Shown here in pieces: positions 1 through 10,768 of a stretch of 64,000 nucleotides of DNA. How positions within the stretch are numbered: the first letter of the stretch is position 1; each line of letters opens with the position of its first letter. Made by a program: the position numbers and the translations under genes. The DNA comes from Dendrocalamus latiflorus (lineage: Eukaryota; Streptophyta; Magnoliopsida; Poales; Poaceae). The DNA is taken from contig CM029669.1 of NCBI GenBank assembly GCA_017311315.1, forward strand, positions 4,997,055 to 5,061,054, given 5' to 3'. The notes below the pieces were generated by a model. The model worked only from the letters and a program-made list of their open reading frames with translations, was not told the origin of the DNA and made no database searches.

Positions 1-214
1 ACGTTCCTAGTTGCTCTAGATATGGTTAGTAATGAAATTTATTTTTCTTTGCATTATAATTTAGATCTAAGTTTTGGTGAGTGTTATTGAAGATGGTTTG
101 CATCTACTTGACCATACATGATCAGTTCCCGTCAGTGGGAGGCCAAATTTGTCAAAATTGTTGGTTATATACCTTCAGCGATCGCTAGGAAAATTGTTGG
201 TTAAATGGCATGAA

Positions 215-1462
215 GTCTCATGATTGTCATGTGCTGATGACACAGATGCTCCCTATTGCCATTAGAAATATTTTGCCAATCAAAGTCCGAGAGACAATCA
301 TGAGGCTATGTTATTTCTTTAACACAATTGCTCAGAAGGTCATCGATCCCGAAGGACTAGATGCTCTGTAGGACAAGGTGGTGATGACTCTATGTCATCT
401 CGAAATGTATCTCGCTTCTTCGTTTTTCGATATCTTGGTCTATCTTATTGTTCACGTTGTGTGGGAGATAAAAATGTGCGGGCCCGTATTCCTACGTAGC
501 ATGTACCCATTTGAGATGTTCATGGGAATTCTCAAGTCCTATGTACGGAATCGATCTCGGCCGAAGGGCAGCATCATCGAGGTTATGCAAGCGAAGAGGT
601 CATTGAGTTTTGTGTCGATTATATGGCTCAGATTCAACCAATAGGTGTGCCTCAATCTCGTCATGAGGGGAGGCTGAAGGTTATCGGAACTATTGGAAGG
701 AAAGCAATCACTCCAAATATGGACACGTGTACTCAAGCCCATTTCACGGTCTTGCAACACATGACTGAAGTGGCACCTTATGTCGACCAGCATAAGGATG
801 TGCTTCGGCAACAGAATCCAGAGCGGCCGGATGTTTGGATCATGAGGCAACACAACAGTCGGTTCAACCAATGGTTGAAGGAGCATATCGCTAGGAGCTC
901 ACCAAGTGAGATGCTGACATGGTTGGCAAAAGGGCCAACATTTACAATTGTGACATGGCAAGGATATGACATAAATAGGTACACATTCTATACACAGTCT
1001 CAGGATGTAAAGAACACTAACAGTACCGATGGGTTGAGAAACTCGTACTATGGGTTCATAGAAGAGATTTGGGAGCTCGACTACGTGGTTTTCAAGATCC
1101 CTTTATTTCGCTGCCGTTGGGTGCATCTCCCACAGGTGAAGGTTGACAAGTACGGTGTCACTACCGTCGACCTCCAACGTGTCGGGTACAAAGACGAACC
1201 ATTCGTACTCGCCAACCAAGTTGTTCAAGTTTTCTATGTAACCGACCCGGCAAATAAGAAATGCCATGTAGTTCTTTATGGAAAAAGGAGAATTGCCGGA
1301 GTAGAGAATGTAGTGGATGAGGAAGAATACATTCAATTTGACGAGTTACCTCCTTTCGGAAATGACATAAGGGTCGACAACGAACAACGTGACGAAACTA
1401 GTTACGTACGCATTGATCATCATGAAGGGCTAATTTTTAAAGGAAATGAGCAAGTGGAATGA
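215..1462 (+). pseudogene. TNP2-like CACTA transposase, C-terminal part (DUF4218 and DUF4216 regions), broken
   Basis: The translation matches the C-terminal third of the TNP2-like protein at 31856-35098 almost word for word. It begins near LNGMKSHDCHVLM, runs through CGPVFLRSMYPFE (DUF4218-type region) and ends with ELDYVVFKIPLFRCRWV (DUF4216-type region). TNP2 proteins are the CACTA transposases that act at the terminal repeats. Three lesions are seen by comparison with the other copy: a CAG to TAG stop at 368-370, a one-base deletion near 580 that shifts the frame, and loss of about ten codons near 1020. The last part, from 623, stays open to its natural stop at 1460-1462. The N-terminal two thirds are absent. 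Confidence 0.9.
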
Positions 1463-1764
1463 GAATGTGTGACATATATGTGGGCATTTGCATTTATGTA
1501 TATAACAATGCATGTATGTGATGTATATGTGAATTGGCATTTATGTATATGTGAAAATGTGTGATATATAGGTAAATTTTGAGAATGAGTCATACAAATG
1601 TATCTCTATGTTCATTGGGCTATTGTAAAGAATACAAATGTATCTCTATGTTCATTGAATGCTGGTTGGTGTTTATATTAATAACTATTCATTGGGCTGT
1701 TGTATAGAAATACAAATGTATCTCTATATTCATTGAATGCTGGTTGGTGTTTATATTAATAACT
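1463..1764. other. TNP2 3' flank with short duplications, no gene
   Basis: AT-rich sequence after the TNP2 stop. A segment of about 70 bases containing ATACAAATGTATCTCTATG and TTCATTGAATGCTGGTTGG is present twice (about 1631-1690 and 1711-1768), with a further partial copy at about 1596. No coding capacity is seen; it probably holds the TNP2 3' untranslated region. Confidence 0.5.
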
Positions 1765-1774
1765 ACAGGGGGCA

Positions 1775-1875
1775 AAGGCTTATCACAGACGGTTCTCTGT
1801 TTAGAACCGTCTGTGATAATAAATATCACAGATGGTTCTTAAATAGAACTGTCTGTAATAATCCTTTATATATAA
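1775..1875 (+). promoter_or_regulatory. Internal CACTA motif cluster followed by a TATA box
   Basis: Units of ATCACAGACGGTTCT and the inverted AGAACCGTCTGTGAT lie at about 1782-1860, far from either terminus. They are followed at once by TATATATAA at 1867-1875 and a CT- and GC-rich leader (from about 1905) upstream of the second gene. In CACTA elements the subterminal motifs are binding sites for an element-encoded protein; here the same motif sits at a promoter. The equivalent cluster occurs at 31430-31556 in CACTA-3, in the same place between the two genes. This suggests control of the second gene by the element's own DNA-binding protein (inference). Confidence 0.6.
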
Positions 1876-2938
<1,063 letters not shown>

Positions 2939-4183
2939 GTCATTCGCGCATTCTTCAACATCATCGCCAGATGGGTCGGCTCCAAAATAAATACGCCAAG
3001 GAAGAGGGCTATCGAAAAAACCTGAGGGCCGATTTACCATCACAGAGGTCGATGGATATGGGACCCCTCTCCTTCCTCGCCAAGCAGTATGCGCATTCCG
3101 AAGAATGATCAGAATAGTTGCACGAGAACAAATTGAGATCACATTCGATTTGTGGAAGAGCGTGCCTGGGACTCAGAAACGTGAGTTGCTGACAGAAATT
3201 TTGGCATCGTTCGAGATCCCAGAAGAACACCAAGACACGTGTAACGACAAGCCTTGCTAGCAACGTGCAAAGCATGGAAGAACTTCAAGAGCACGCTTGT
3301 CAAGGACTACATGGAGATGGATGAAACGCCCTTTCATAAATACCCATTCCTAGAACCACAATGGGAAGAGTTCAAGGCAATGAAGACGACTGAAGATTTC
3401 AAAAGTACAAGTGTGGCGCACAAGGCCCTCCAGGCAAAACACACACACCCCCACAGACTTGGCACAGCTGGGTATGTGGGTAAAATCCCGCAGTGGAGGA
3501 GAGAGGACAAACAGGCAATCCTGCAGGACACCGCCCCGCCATTTGCCAATATCCCGGATGACCGCGCTCGAAATTGGATTAGAGCAAGGTCATCTACAAC
3601 GACATCGGGGGACGTCTCCTTTTGAAACCCTGCAGACCAGCAAGTGTCCCAACGCCTGGTAAGATATCGATCGAACTACGTAGTTTGTAATTATTCCACA
3701 ACTTCGTATGAAGTGAAAAGACATGTCGTGCTCTTGCAGGAAGCGCTGAGTGTTGAATCTTCCCAGGGATCATTCCAGGGAACATGGGAGAAAGATATAC
3801 TCTCCGTGGCCCTGGAAAACAAGGAGCACCCGGGTCGTACGAGAGGCCTTGGGCTTTACGTTCCTTGGAAACATGGTTTCCAAAATGAATCCGCAATGTA
3901 TCGGCGTAGGAAGAGAACCAAAGCCGAGCGTGAGGCACGGCTACGAGAAGAGATCAAGGCATCTCTTAGAGAGGAGCTGGCTGATTATGTCAGAGATGAG
4001 ATGCGGAGATTTACAGAAAATCAGCAGGCCGCCGCCGCTTCTGTGCTAGCTAGCCTGCACAACCGTCCGAGTAGTTGCGCGTCCAATCCGACGGAAAGCG
4101 AGGCTAGATTTCCTTTGGACGACATCCTGGTAATAATTATTATCTCTCGAATGCTTGCTCCACTGATAGGCCTATTGGAGTAG
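2939..4183 (+). pseudogene. Transposase_24-type (Ptta/En/Spm) protein of CACTA, broken
   Basis: Coding pieces in several frames match the plant transposase (Ptta/En/Spm, Transposase_24) family. The start is near 2939 (MSFAHSS...). A central block at 3254-3625 contains LLATCKAWKNFKSTLVKDY, then GTAGYVGKIPQWRRED and ARNWIRAR. A C-terminal block at about 3760-4100 contains KEHPGRTRGLGLYVPWKHGF and a charged helix (RLREEIKASLREELADYVR). The second block has a close relative on the minus strand at 29258-29839. Several stops between 3030 and 3250 break the N-terminal part, and an intron probably separates the two blocks (about 3625-3730). This is the CACTA gene often called TNPA/TNP1-like; its product is expected to bind element DNA. 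Confidence 0.75.
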
Positions 4184-4199
4184 CTAATTTTGTATCGTT

Positions 4200-5800
4200 A
4201 TGTAGGAGCCTACGAAGTGCAGGCTCCAAGTGAGATATGCCTCCGTTCCCTTGTACGCTGCTTGGGGCCAGGCATATCCGTCTGCTATGGGGGCCATGGT
4301 GCAACGTACACCTATAGCACCAGGCTTCGCAAAAGTTAATGTGGATGGTGTGCATGTCAATTTGAGGTCGTCCCGCTACCGAAGCCCCCCAACGACGAGA
4401 TCGTGACTCTAGGGCAGGCCATTGAAACATTCATCCAGTGGCCCAAAAGCGACATCTCCCTGGAGGCTTCTTCACCGGTGGCAGGACCATAAGGGCTATG
4501 CGAACCAGAGCTACATGCACTGGTGTCATCTCCACAAGACTTATCTCCACCACCGCTACCTGCACCGGTGCTATCTCCACGGGTGCTATTCTCGCCAAAG
4601 TAACTTGCACCGGTGCTACCTTTACAGTCGACTACCATAAAGTCGACCTACAGCCGAGGCAACAAGGGCAGCAAGGGCAAAGCAAAGGAGACCGATGATG
4701 ATATCCCGTACTTGCCATTGGCCTGCAAATTCGTTCTTGGCGAGCCGCTGGTCGACCCGGTAACGCGCCTCAAAACCCTACCAATTAGTTGCCTGCAATT
4801 ACACAAGTGGTATATGGAACAGTCCAATAAGCCAGAGGGAGAACGGCACTCAGGTATCACTGTCAAATTCGTGTCGCATCATTTAGAGCACAATATTCAA
4901 GATTGTGTCCTCGTGGTCACCTTCGAGGATTTATTTGATCTTTTCACGCTCAACGCTCTCGATGCCTCACTCATTCGATGCTGGACGCTATAAGTGTGTA
5001 CAAGCATAGTCTCCGTTCATGTCATACCGATAAATGTCATATATAATTTGTTGCTTTCGTGTGTGTATATATAGACACATGGTGACTAAAGCTAGAACAA
5101 CCAAATCATCGGTTGGTTTCTTGGACCCACACTTGGTCGCCATGCATACCATCAACGAGGATAGACCCTTCGTCGAGAGGTACATTGCATCAGCACTGGT
5201 GGCTTACCGCGATAAGGAATATGTACTTATGCCCTACAATCAGAACTATCATTGGATTTTAATAGTAATTGTACCAAAATGGAACAAGGCAATATATCTT
5301 GATTCCCTAAGTAAGAATAAAAAGGACTACATAGTTGTCAGCCAAGTAATCGATAGGTAAGTACATTTTCTCCATACATACGTATATTGTATTCTTTCTT
5401 TCCTTCTGAATGACTAAGGTCAACTTTTTCGAATCACGTAGGGCGTTCGCGATGTACGTTGCAAAGGCAGGTGTCTCGACACAAGGGGCCAAAGCCCTGA
5501 CACATGTTCAAAATTTTAAGATATTTGCTATTACACATTAATTAATCCTATGCAACAGTTGGTAGTAATGCCTCTTGAATTAACACATTCCATTTTTTGC
5601 AGTGCCACCAGCAGTCGTCGGGCAACACGTTTGCTACCATATGGACCTACTCTTGGATTCCTCAAGGATCACCAATTCTAAGGTTTGTCAATCTTCCCAT
5701 AATTACTTCATACTTATCAGATTATATATATACGCACATTAATATTCCTATTGACAGGCTGCATCCATCCCATCAACTGCATTGAAACAGCCCAACCTTT
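4200..5800 (+). pseudogene. Ulp1-like (peptidase C48) C-terminal part of the second CACTA gene, broken
   Basis: Exons at about 4290-4993 and 5078-5360, with a possible last piece at 5600-5660. The first encodes a linker with short internal duplications (about 4510-4620, ACCGGTGCTA words) and LACKFVLGEPLV..., then a conserved LHKWYMEQSNKPE block. The second reads FLDPHLVAMHTI...LMPYNQNYHWILIVIVPKW...YLDSLSK, which carries the His (HW) and Asp (LDS) parts of a C48 cysteine protease core. The segment expected to carry the catalytic Cys (5601-5660) is degraded: QQSSGNTF is followed by FATIW rather than a clear CG/C motif. Ulp1-like domains are common in plant CACTA and Mutator elements; their role is not settled. 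The 3' 0.8 kb here is missing from CACTA-3. Confidence 0.7.
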
Positions 5801-5880
5801 CACAAATTCAAGGAGAGTGCGCCTACTTTTTGGTGGCTAAAGTCATAAACTCATATGGAGAGTTCCACAACAAACAATGA

Positions 5881-6085
5881 TTTTTTATTGCTCTTATCAC
5901 TCCGGAATCGAGGTCTTGCAAAAGGAACAGATCCATAATCAACGAACTTGTCAGCTACACAAGCAATACTTGGATGTCAATCATGCACCATCCAAGTATA
6001 GCTTGTGCAGCCTGACAAGTTAGTTGATTATGGATCTGTTTCTTTCGCGAGACCTCGATTCTGGAGTGATAAGAACAATAAAAAA
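5881..6085. repeat. Long hairpin, microRNA-precursor-like
   Basis: The 96-base left arm (5881-5976) and 97-base right arm (5989-6085) are reverse complements with only about nine differences, separated by a loop of about 12 bases. Arm words include GAATCGAGGTCT, CAGATCCATAATCAAC and ATACTTGGATG. Read as plus-strand RNA, several differences become G:U pairs. The long, imperfect, unbranched stem with a short loop resembles a plant MIRNA precursor or a small foldback. It lies between the Ulp1-like gene and the terminal array of CACTA-1. I do not recognise a known microRNA in either arm. Confidence 0.75.
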
Positions 6086-6169
6086 TGCAATGTTACTATC
6101 TAACTACAAATGCAATGTAGATCTTTTTGTAATTGTGTATTTGTTAATGGATATTTTATTTCATTTCAA

Positions 6170-6310
6170 TTAATTGATTTGCGAAATGGATGTTTTATGT
6201 TTGTGAAATGAAGTGCGATGTGAATTGGATGTTTTATGTTTGTGAAATGAATTGAGATGTGAATTGGATGTTTTATGTTTGTGAAATGAATTGAGATGTG
6301 AATTGTATGT
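6170..6310. repeat. Short tandem repeat near the CACTA-1 3' end
   Basis: About 45-base units (TTGGATGTTTTATGTTTGTGAAATGAA...) repeat roughly three times between 6186 and 6305. One diverged unit (AAACATCCATTTT...) is seen on the opposite strand at the start of CACTA-2 (about 13680-13725). Non-coding. Confidence 0.75.
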
Positions 6311-6394
6311 ATACATGTACATGTTGATCTACTTGTTTCAGAGGTTCCTGAGGCTAGCCAATAAACAGAAATAGATTTAGGGGTAGAAAAGAAT

Positions 6395-6652
6395 ATCACA
6401 GATGGTTTGTAACTAAAAACCGTCTGTGATGGCTGATAATCACAGACGGTTTTTACTTACAAACCGTCTGTGATAGGTGATAATCATAGACGGTTTTTAG
6501 TTACAAACCGTCTGTGATATTTACACCACAGACGATTCGAAAACCGTCTGTGATAACCTTCGATTATCACTGACCCATAAATTCAGACGGTTTAGAAAAC
6601 CGTCTGTGATGATGTTTGTGAACCGTCTGTAATACGGTTTTCTGTAGTAGTG
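6395..6652. repeat. CACTA-1 subterminal repeat array and 3' terminal inverted repeat
   Basis: Alternating direct and inverted copies of ATCACAGACGGTTTT and AAAACCGTCTGTGAT, paired into small palindromes of about 35-45 bases. The array ends with TCTGTAGTAGTG at 6652. This layout is characteristic of CACTA subterminal regions, where the transposon-encoded DNA-binding protein docks. The sequence just inside the array (TTTCAGAGG...GCTAGCCAATAAACAGAAATAG) is the reverse complement of the corresponding part of CACTA-2 at about 13600-13650, so the two belong to one family. Confidence 0.92.
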
Positions 6653-6834
6653 CGTGTTATTTGTTGTGTTGTTGCTAGTGGGGTGGAACTTGCAGTGAGC
6701 CCACAGTATGGCCCATCCCTCTCACAGTTCGCATTGTCCTTCTCTAATATAATTCCCTGTCAGTGTGAGTTTGGGTAGAAGTGTTATTTTTAATATAAAA
6801 TGTGATATTTTGTATCATAGCTATGAGCCTAACA
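6653..6834. other. Flanking segment repeated elsewhere in the window
   Basis: Not part of the CACTA or gypsy element on either side. Apart from an insertion of about 45 bases, it aligns with 37535-37665 (shared words GGGGTGGA, AGTGAGCC, TTTGGGT.GAAGTG, ATAGCTA.GAGCC). Its end also resembles the start of the flank after CACTA-2 (about 14962-15000, CTAAAATGTGATATTTT). It is presumably older host or repeat DNA into which the elements inserted. No gene is seen. Confidence 0.55.
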
Positions 6835-7737
6835 TGATGTGACCACGCCACCAACATATACGACTATAGCGGCCAATATCAAGAGTGAACTAAAGGTGAA
6901 TTTGTTTCGTTAACTTCAACACATTTTAAATGAGAATATGATGCTACTTAATGATGAAAAAAATATATATTTGTAGCACCACATCACTTTGGAACCAATT
7001 GAAGCAAGGGTTCAAGTTGGACAGGTTTTGGAATCAAATTCGGCTCCAGATCAATTCGGATTCAGCGTGACAGGCCAACTTCAAACGGCCATAACTTTTG
7101 ATCCAGAAGGCTTCTCGGGGCTCGTGAGTACTCGTTGGAAAGCTCTTGGAGTCTACTTTCAGATGGATCTAGTCTCACCTCCAAACTCCATTCGAGAAAA
7201 TCAAAAATTGCGAAGCAAGTAACGTCACTTTTCTAGTCCGAGTCAAAGTGGGCCGAGGGCCTTGTAACTTAGGCTATTTGGGATGGTACTGCTCATGTAA
7301 ACAGTACCACGGCCACGTGAACAATAATCATGAATAGTACCACATCCCTTGTCATTAGATAAGTGCGGGTTTCCCCTCCCCTATTTAAGGAGGTCACACC
7401 CCTTTAGTTTTCTTTGAGTTTTTTTTAAGAGATTATTCTGCTTAGCAGTTTCGCCGCATGTTCCATTAAGGAACCCCAACTTATGAACTTAATCTTTATT
7501 CGTAATACAATTTTGGATTGCATCTTGTACTCTCTTGCTTATGTTCTCGATTCACTTGCAGGAGATAGCCTTCTTGGCGAGGTCAACCGCGTTCGGCACA
7601 GTTGATAACCAACGGAGCAGTGGTGTAGTGATTACGAGAGGTCCGATCTATTTTGGTCGGAGCCTTTGGATCATCAACGTCGAGTTCTCCAAAAATCGAC
7701 TTATCAGTACCTCTCGGAAGATCGGGCTATCGCCACA
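6835..7737 (+). repeat. Ty3/gypsy LTR (plus-strand arm)
   Basis: Begins TGATGTGACCACG and ends CGCCACA, 903 bp. It is followed after four bases by the tRNA-Met primer site TGGTATCAGAGC. A TATTTAAGG promoter-like box lies at about 7381-7389, followed by AGTTTCGCCG and the R/U5-like end. The matching minus-strand LTR is 11868-12769. The left edge is set by comparison with the minus-strand copy, where a purine tract precedes it. Confidence 0.85.
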
Positions 7738-7741
7738 TTAG

Positions 7742-7753
7742 TGGTATCAGAGC
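7742..7753 (+). other. Primer-binding site (initiator tRNA-Met type)
   Basis: TGGTATCAGAGC, four bases after the LTR end. This is the usual plant Ty3/Ty1 primer site complementary to the 3' end of initiator tRNA-Met. Confidence 0.85.
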
Positions 7754-8837
7754 AACGGTTGCCCGTGAGGTAAATCTTGTATCCCTAGTTAGTAGATTGG
7801 TTTTTATTTCCTATAGTCCAGAAAAAAAAATTGCCCCACAAAAAGAGTTAATTCTGCTGTCCAAACCCCGTTGTGCCTTTCAATCTGTTAGTTTTGGTTT
7901 GCTAAATTGAATTTATGTCCATCATAGCATTGTCTAGTTGCTGGTCATATCTTTGTTCCATTAAAAATCCAAACAAAAAAAAATTTCCCCACCGCAAACC
8001 CTATTTCCAATTCGGCTGATTTTTCCTTTCTCTGCAGCCGCCACCAAAAATATCATAACTTTTGATTCCAAGATTATTTTTGAGTGAGACCACCGCCATT
8101 AGATTCAAGAATTCATTATTCATCTATCTGTAAAATTTCATGTCATTCCAGCAAGGAAGTTAAGAGATATGTGCGGTGAACGTTGACAGAATTATCTGTT
8201 TTGAATCTGCAACAGTCAGCAGTTGTGATTTTTGTGCGAATTTCTGTGTCGGTTTTCGGAACTTGGCCCCAATAGAAAATCTCTAGAAAAAGCCGTCAGG
8301 AAACAGTGAAAAAAAGAATCAATGAAAAAAAGACATCTGACAAAACGTTACGGCCAAAATGCCGACGTGCTGTCCAGTGGACAGAAATCTTCAGTTTTTA
8401 GTTTTGGGTCAATCCTTGTGTTCTTCAATTCCAGATTGCATTGGATTGAATTATCTTGTATTTACCACTCCTACACATTTCCATACACTTGATTTTAGCC
8501 TTCTTCCATTCTTGGTTGATCAGCAACATAGGCTAAGTGCTAGATACGGACTATAATTCAATTCTATACAATTTCTAAAATTAATTGATTGTTCTCCATT
8601 GCTACATATTGTGGCTTCTAAGCTCCACATACTCTTGATCAGAACAAACCCCCTCTTGCAATTGTACCCATGCTTGACATGGTATCACGAACCAGCCACC
8701 GGTTGTACCACCTGCTGCATTGGTAAGAACACTTGTAAGAGTGTGGTAAGACGCTTGAGAATGTGTGATTTCACCTTCCACCACCTAGTAGTTGATAGGG
8801 ATAATACCTTTGTGTTGTCTTTTGTTTTCTACTAACC
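7754..8837 (+). other. Gypsy leader between primer site and gag, no gene
   Basis: Untranslated leader of about 1.1 kb with several short upstream ATGs and no conserved frame. The inverse copy is 10769-11851. Confidence 0.6.
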
Positions 8838-10348
8838 ATGACAGGTGAGTCATCTGATGATCAAGAGTGTGTTTTAAAGGGAGAGTTCATGACACTCTTG
8901 GATGAACGACGCATCGATAGGAAGATTCAAGCTTCGACAGACACATTGCAGCGCTCCATTAGTTCCATCAATGAGAGTATTGTAGCACTCACCACACACC
9001 TTGAAAGAATGGTGAATCGGCTGCCAAACAATGGACGCGAGTATGATCACGATGCGGGCCAAGATGCACGCCCACGACACCGCCTACTTCACAACCGTCA
9101 CGGTGTGGGAGGTAATAATTTTCAGCACTACAATGCTTGTGCTAATGATGATCCATTTGCTAAAGTCAAATTTAGCATACCATCTTTTGCGGGTGCTTAT
9201 GACGCTGAAACTTATCTAGATTGGGAGATGACAGTTGAACAAAAATTTAATGTCCATCTAGTTCCTGAAGTGCATAGAGTCAAACAAGCTACTAGTGAAT
9301 TTAAAGATATTGCTATCATTTGGTGGACTCATGTAGTTAATTCTGGTTTAGCACCTGATACATGGGATAGATTGAAAGTAGCTATGCGTGCTAGATTTGT
9401 TCCTCCTGCTTTTAAACATGAAATGCGTAAGAAATTGCAGCACTTAGACCAAGGTAATAAATCTGTCGAGGAATATTATCAAGAACTACAAATAGGCATG
9501 TTGCGTTGTAATGTTGTAGAAGATGAGGAGGATAAGATGGATCGTTTTTATGGGGACTTAAGGCGTGAAATTCAGGACATAATTGATTACAAAGAGTACG
9601 ATATCAATAGATTGTTCCATCTTGCTTGTTTGGCAGAAAACAATTGCAGGGTAGGCAACTAAGGACAAGGAGCAACTTTGGAAGTACGTCTACATCGAGA
9701 TCGACGCCTGGGCAAGCCAAGACAGCCCCACCACCTGTTTTTTGAGCTGCTACCCCCTTTGTGAGTAGGGCGCGTTCAGCAGCACCGTCGCCACCATCAC
9801 GTGCATCCGAGACAAGCAAATCTACTAGTGTGCAAGCACCAGCAAAGAGCTCTTCATCGGTTGCTTCCACGGGCCGTACGACGGGCATTGTGTGCCACCA
9901 TTGTAAAGGGATGGGCCACGTCATGAGAGATTGCCCAAGTCAATGGGCGTACATTGCGACAGAAGATGGTGGTTATGTAAGTGCTAGTGATGTTGAGGAT
10001 GAATATGCTCTTGCAGCAAATCTTGCAGGTAATGGTGATGATCATGAGAACAATCCTGTGTTTGTCCCCTTTTCTGTGACTAACAACTTGCAAGTAGTTG
10101 AGAACCATGCCGAAGAGGAGCATGAGCTGATTGAATCACTGACCCCATTGGTTGAGAATGAAGATAAGGAGATGGATGCACTTACATCATCTGAGGAGAG
10201 CCAAAAAGGTAAAGAACATGGTGCTATCATCGCTCATGGTACTGATTTGGTGCTACAACAAGACATAGAGCAACCTTATGAGTATATACCTGCTGTAGTG
10301 CAATCTTTTGATATTCCTTGTATTGACTATATGCACTTCAGAAACTAG
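8838..10348 (+). pseudogene. Ty3/gypsy gag, broken, with CCHC zinc knuckle
   Basis: Opens with MTGESSDDQECVLKGEFMTL at 8838. The capsid region (about 9160-9650) has the Retrotrans_gag pattern ETYLDWEMTVEQKF...AIIWWTHVV...RARFVPPAFKHEMRKKLQHLDQGNKSVEEYY. The frame stops at 9660-9662 and resumes at 9761, giving a basic, Ser-rich stretch and a single CCHC knuckle CHHCKGMGHVMRDC (about 9893-9934), then an acidic tail to 10348. The break near 9663 makes this a pseudogene. No protease or reverse transcriptase follows, because the sequence turns into the inverted second copy. Gag would form the cytoplasmic particle in an intact element. Confidence 0.85.
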
Positions 10349-10768
10349 ATGGGCATTAAATTTTTGTTCAACTGTCCTCTCCCAATCTAGATAAGTTTCA
10401 GAATCATAAGCACCCGCAAAAGATTGTATGGTAAAATTGACTTTAGCAAATGGATCATCATTAGCATGAGCATTGTAGTGCTGAAAATTATTACCTCCCA
10501 TACCGTGACGGTTGTGAAGTAGGTGGTGTCATGGGCGTGCATCTTGGCCTGCATCGTGATCATACTCGCGTCTATTGTTTGGCGGCCGATTCACCATTCT
10601 TTCAAGGCATGTGGTGAGTGCTGCAATATTCTCATTGATGAAACTGATGGAGCGCTACAATGTGTCTGTCAAAGCTTGAAGCTTCCTATCGATGCGTCGT
10701 TCATCCAAGAGTGTCATGAACTCTCCCTTTAAAACACAGTCTTGATCATCAGACGACTCACCTGTCAT
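10315..10768 (-). pseudogene. Ty3/gypsy gag N-terminal half (inverted copy), broken
   Basis: Minus-strand copy of the start of the same gag: ATG at 10768 (MTGESSDDQ-like) and an open piece at 10501-10340 with NDDPFAKVNFTIQSFAGAYDSETYLDWERTVEQKFNAHLV. Stops and a frameshift lie between. It ends at the inversion junction near 10315-10335, after which the frame reads antisense of the plus-strand gag. Confidence 0.85.

Noticed and set aside
1..214. Possible 5' exon of TNP2 at the window edge
   Set aside because: No alignment to the CACTA-3 TNP2 protein in this stretch; homology becomes clear only from about 215.
5881..6085. The hairpin as rice-type miR820
   Set aside because: Neither arm contains the known miR820 sequence; only the setting (CACTA element) is similar.
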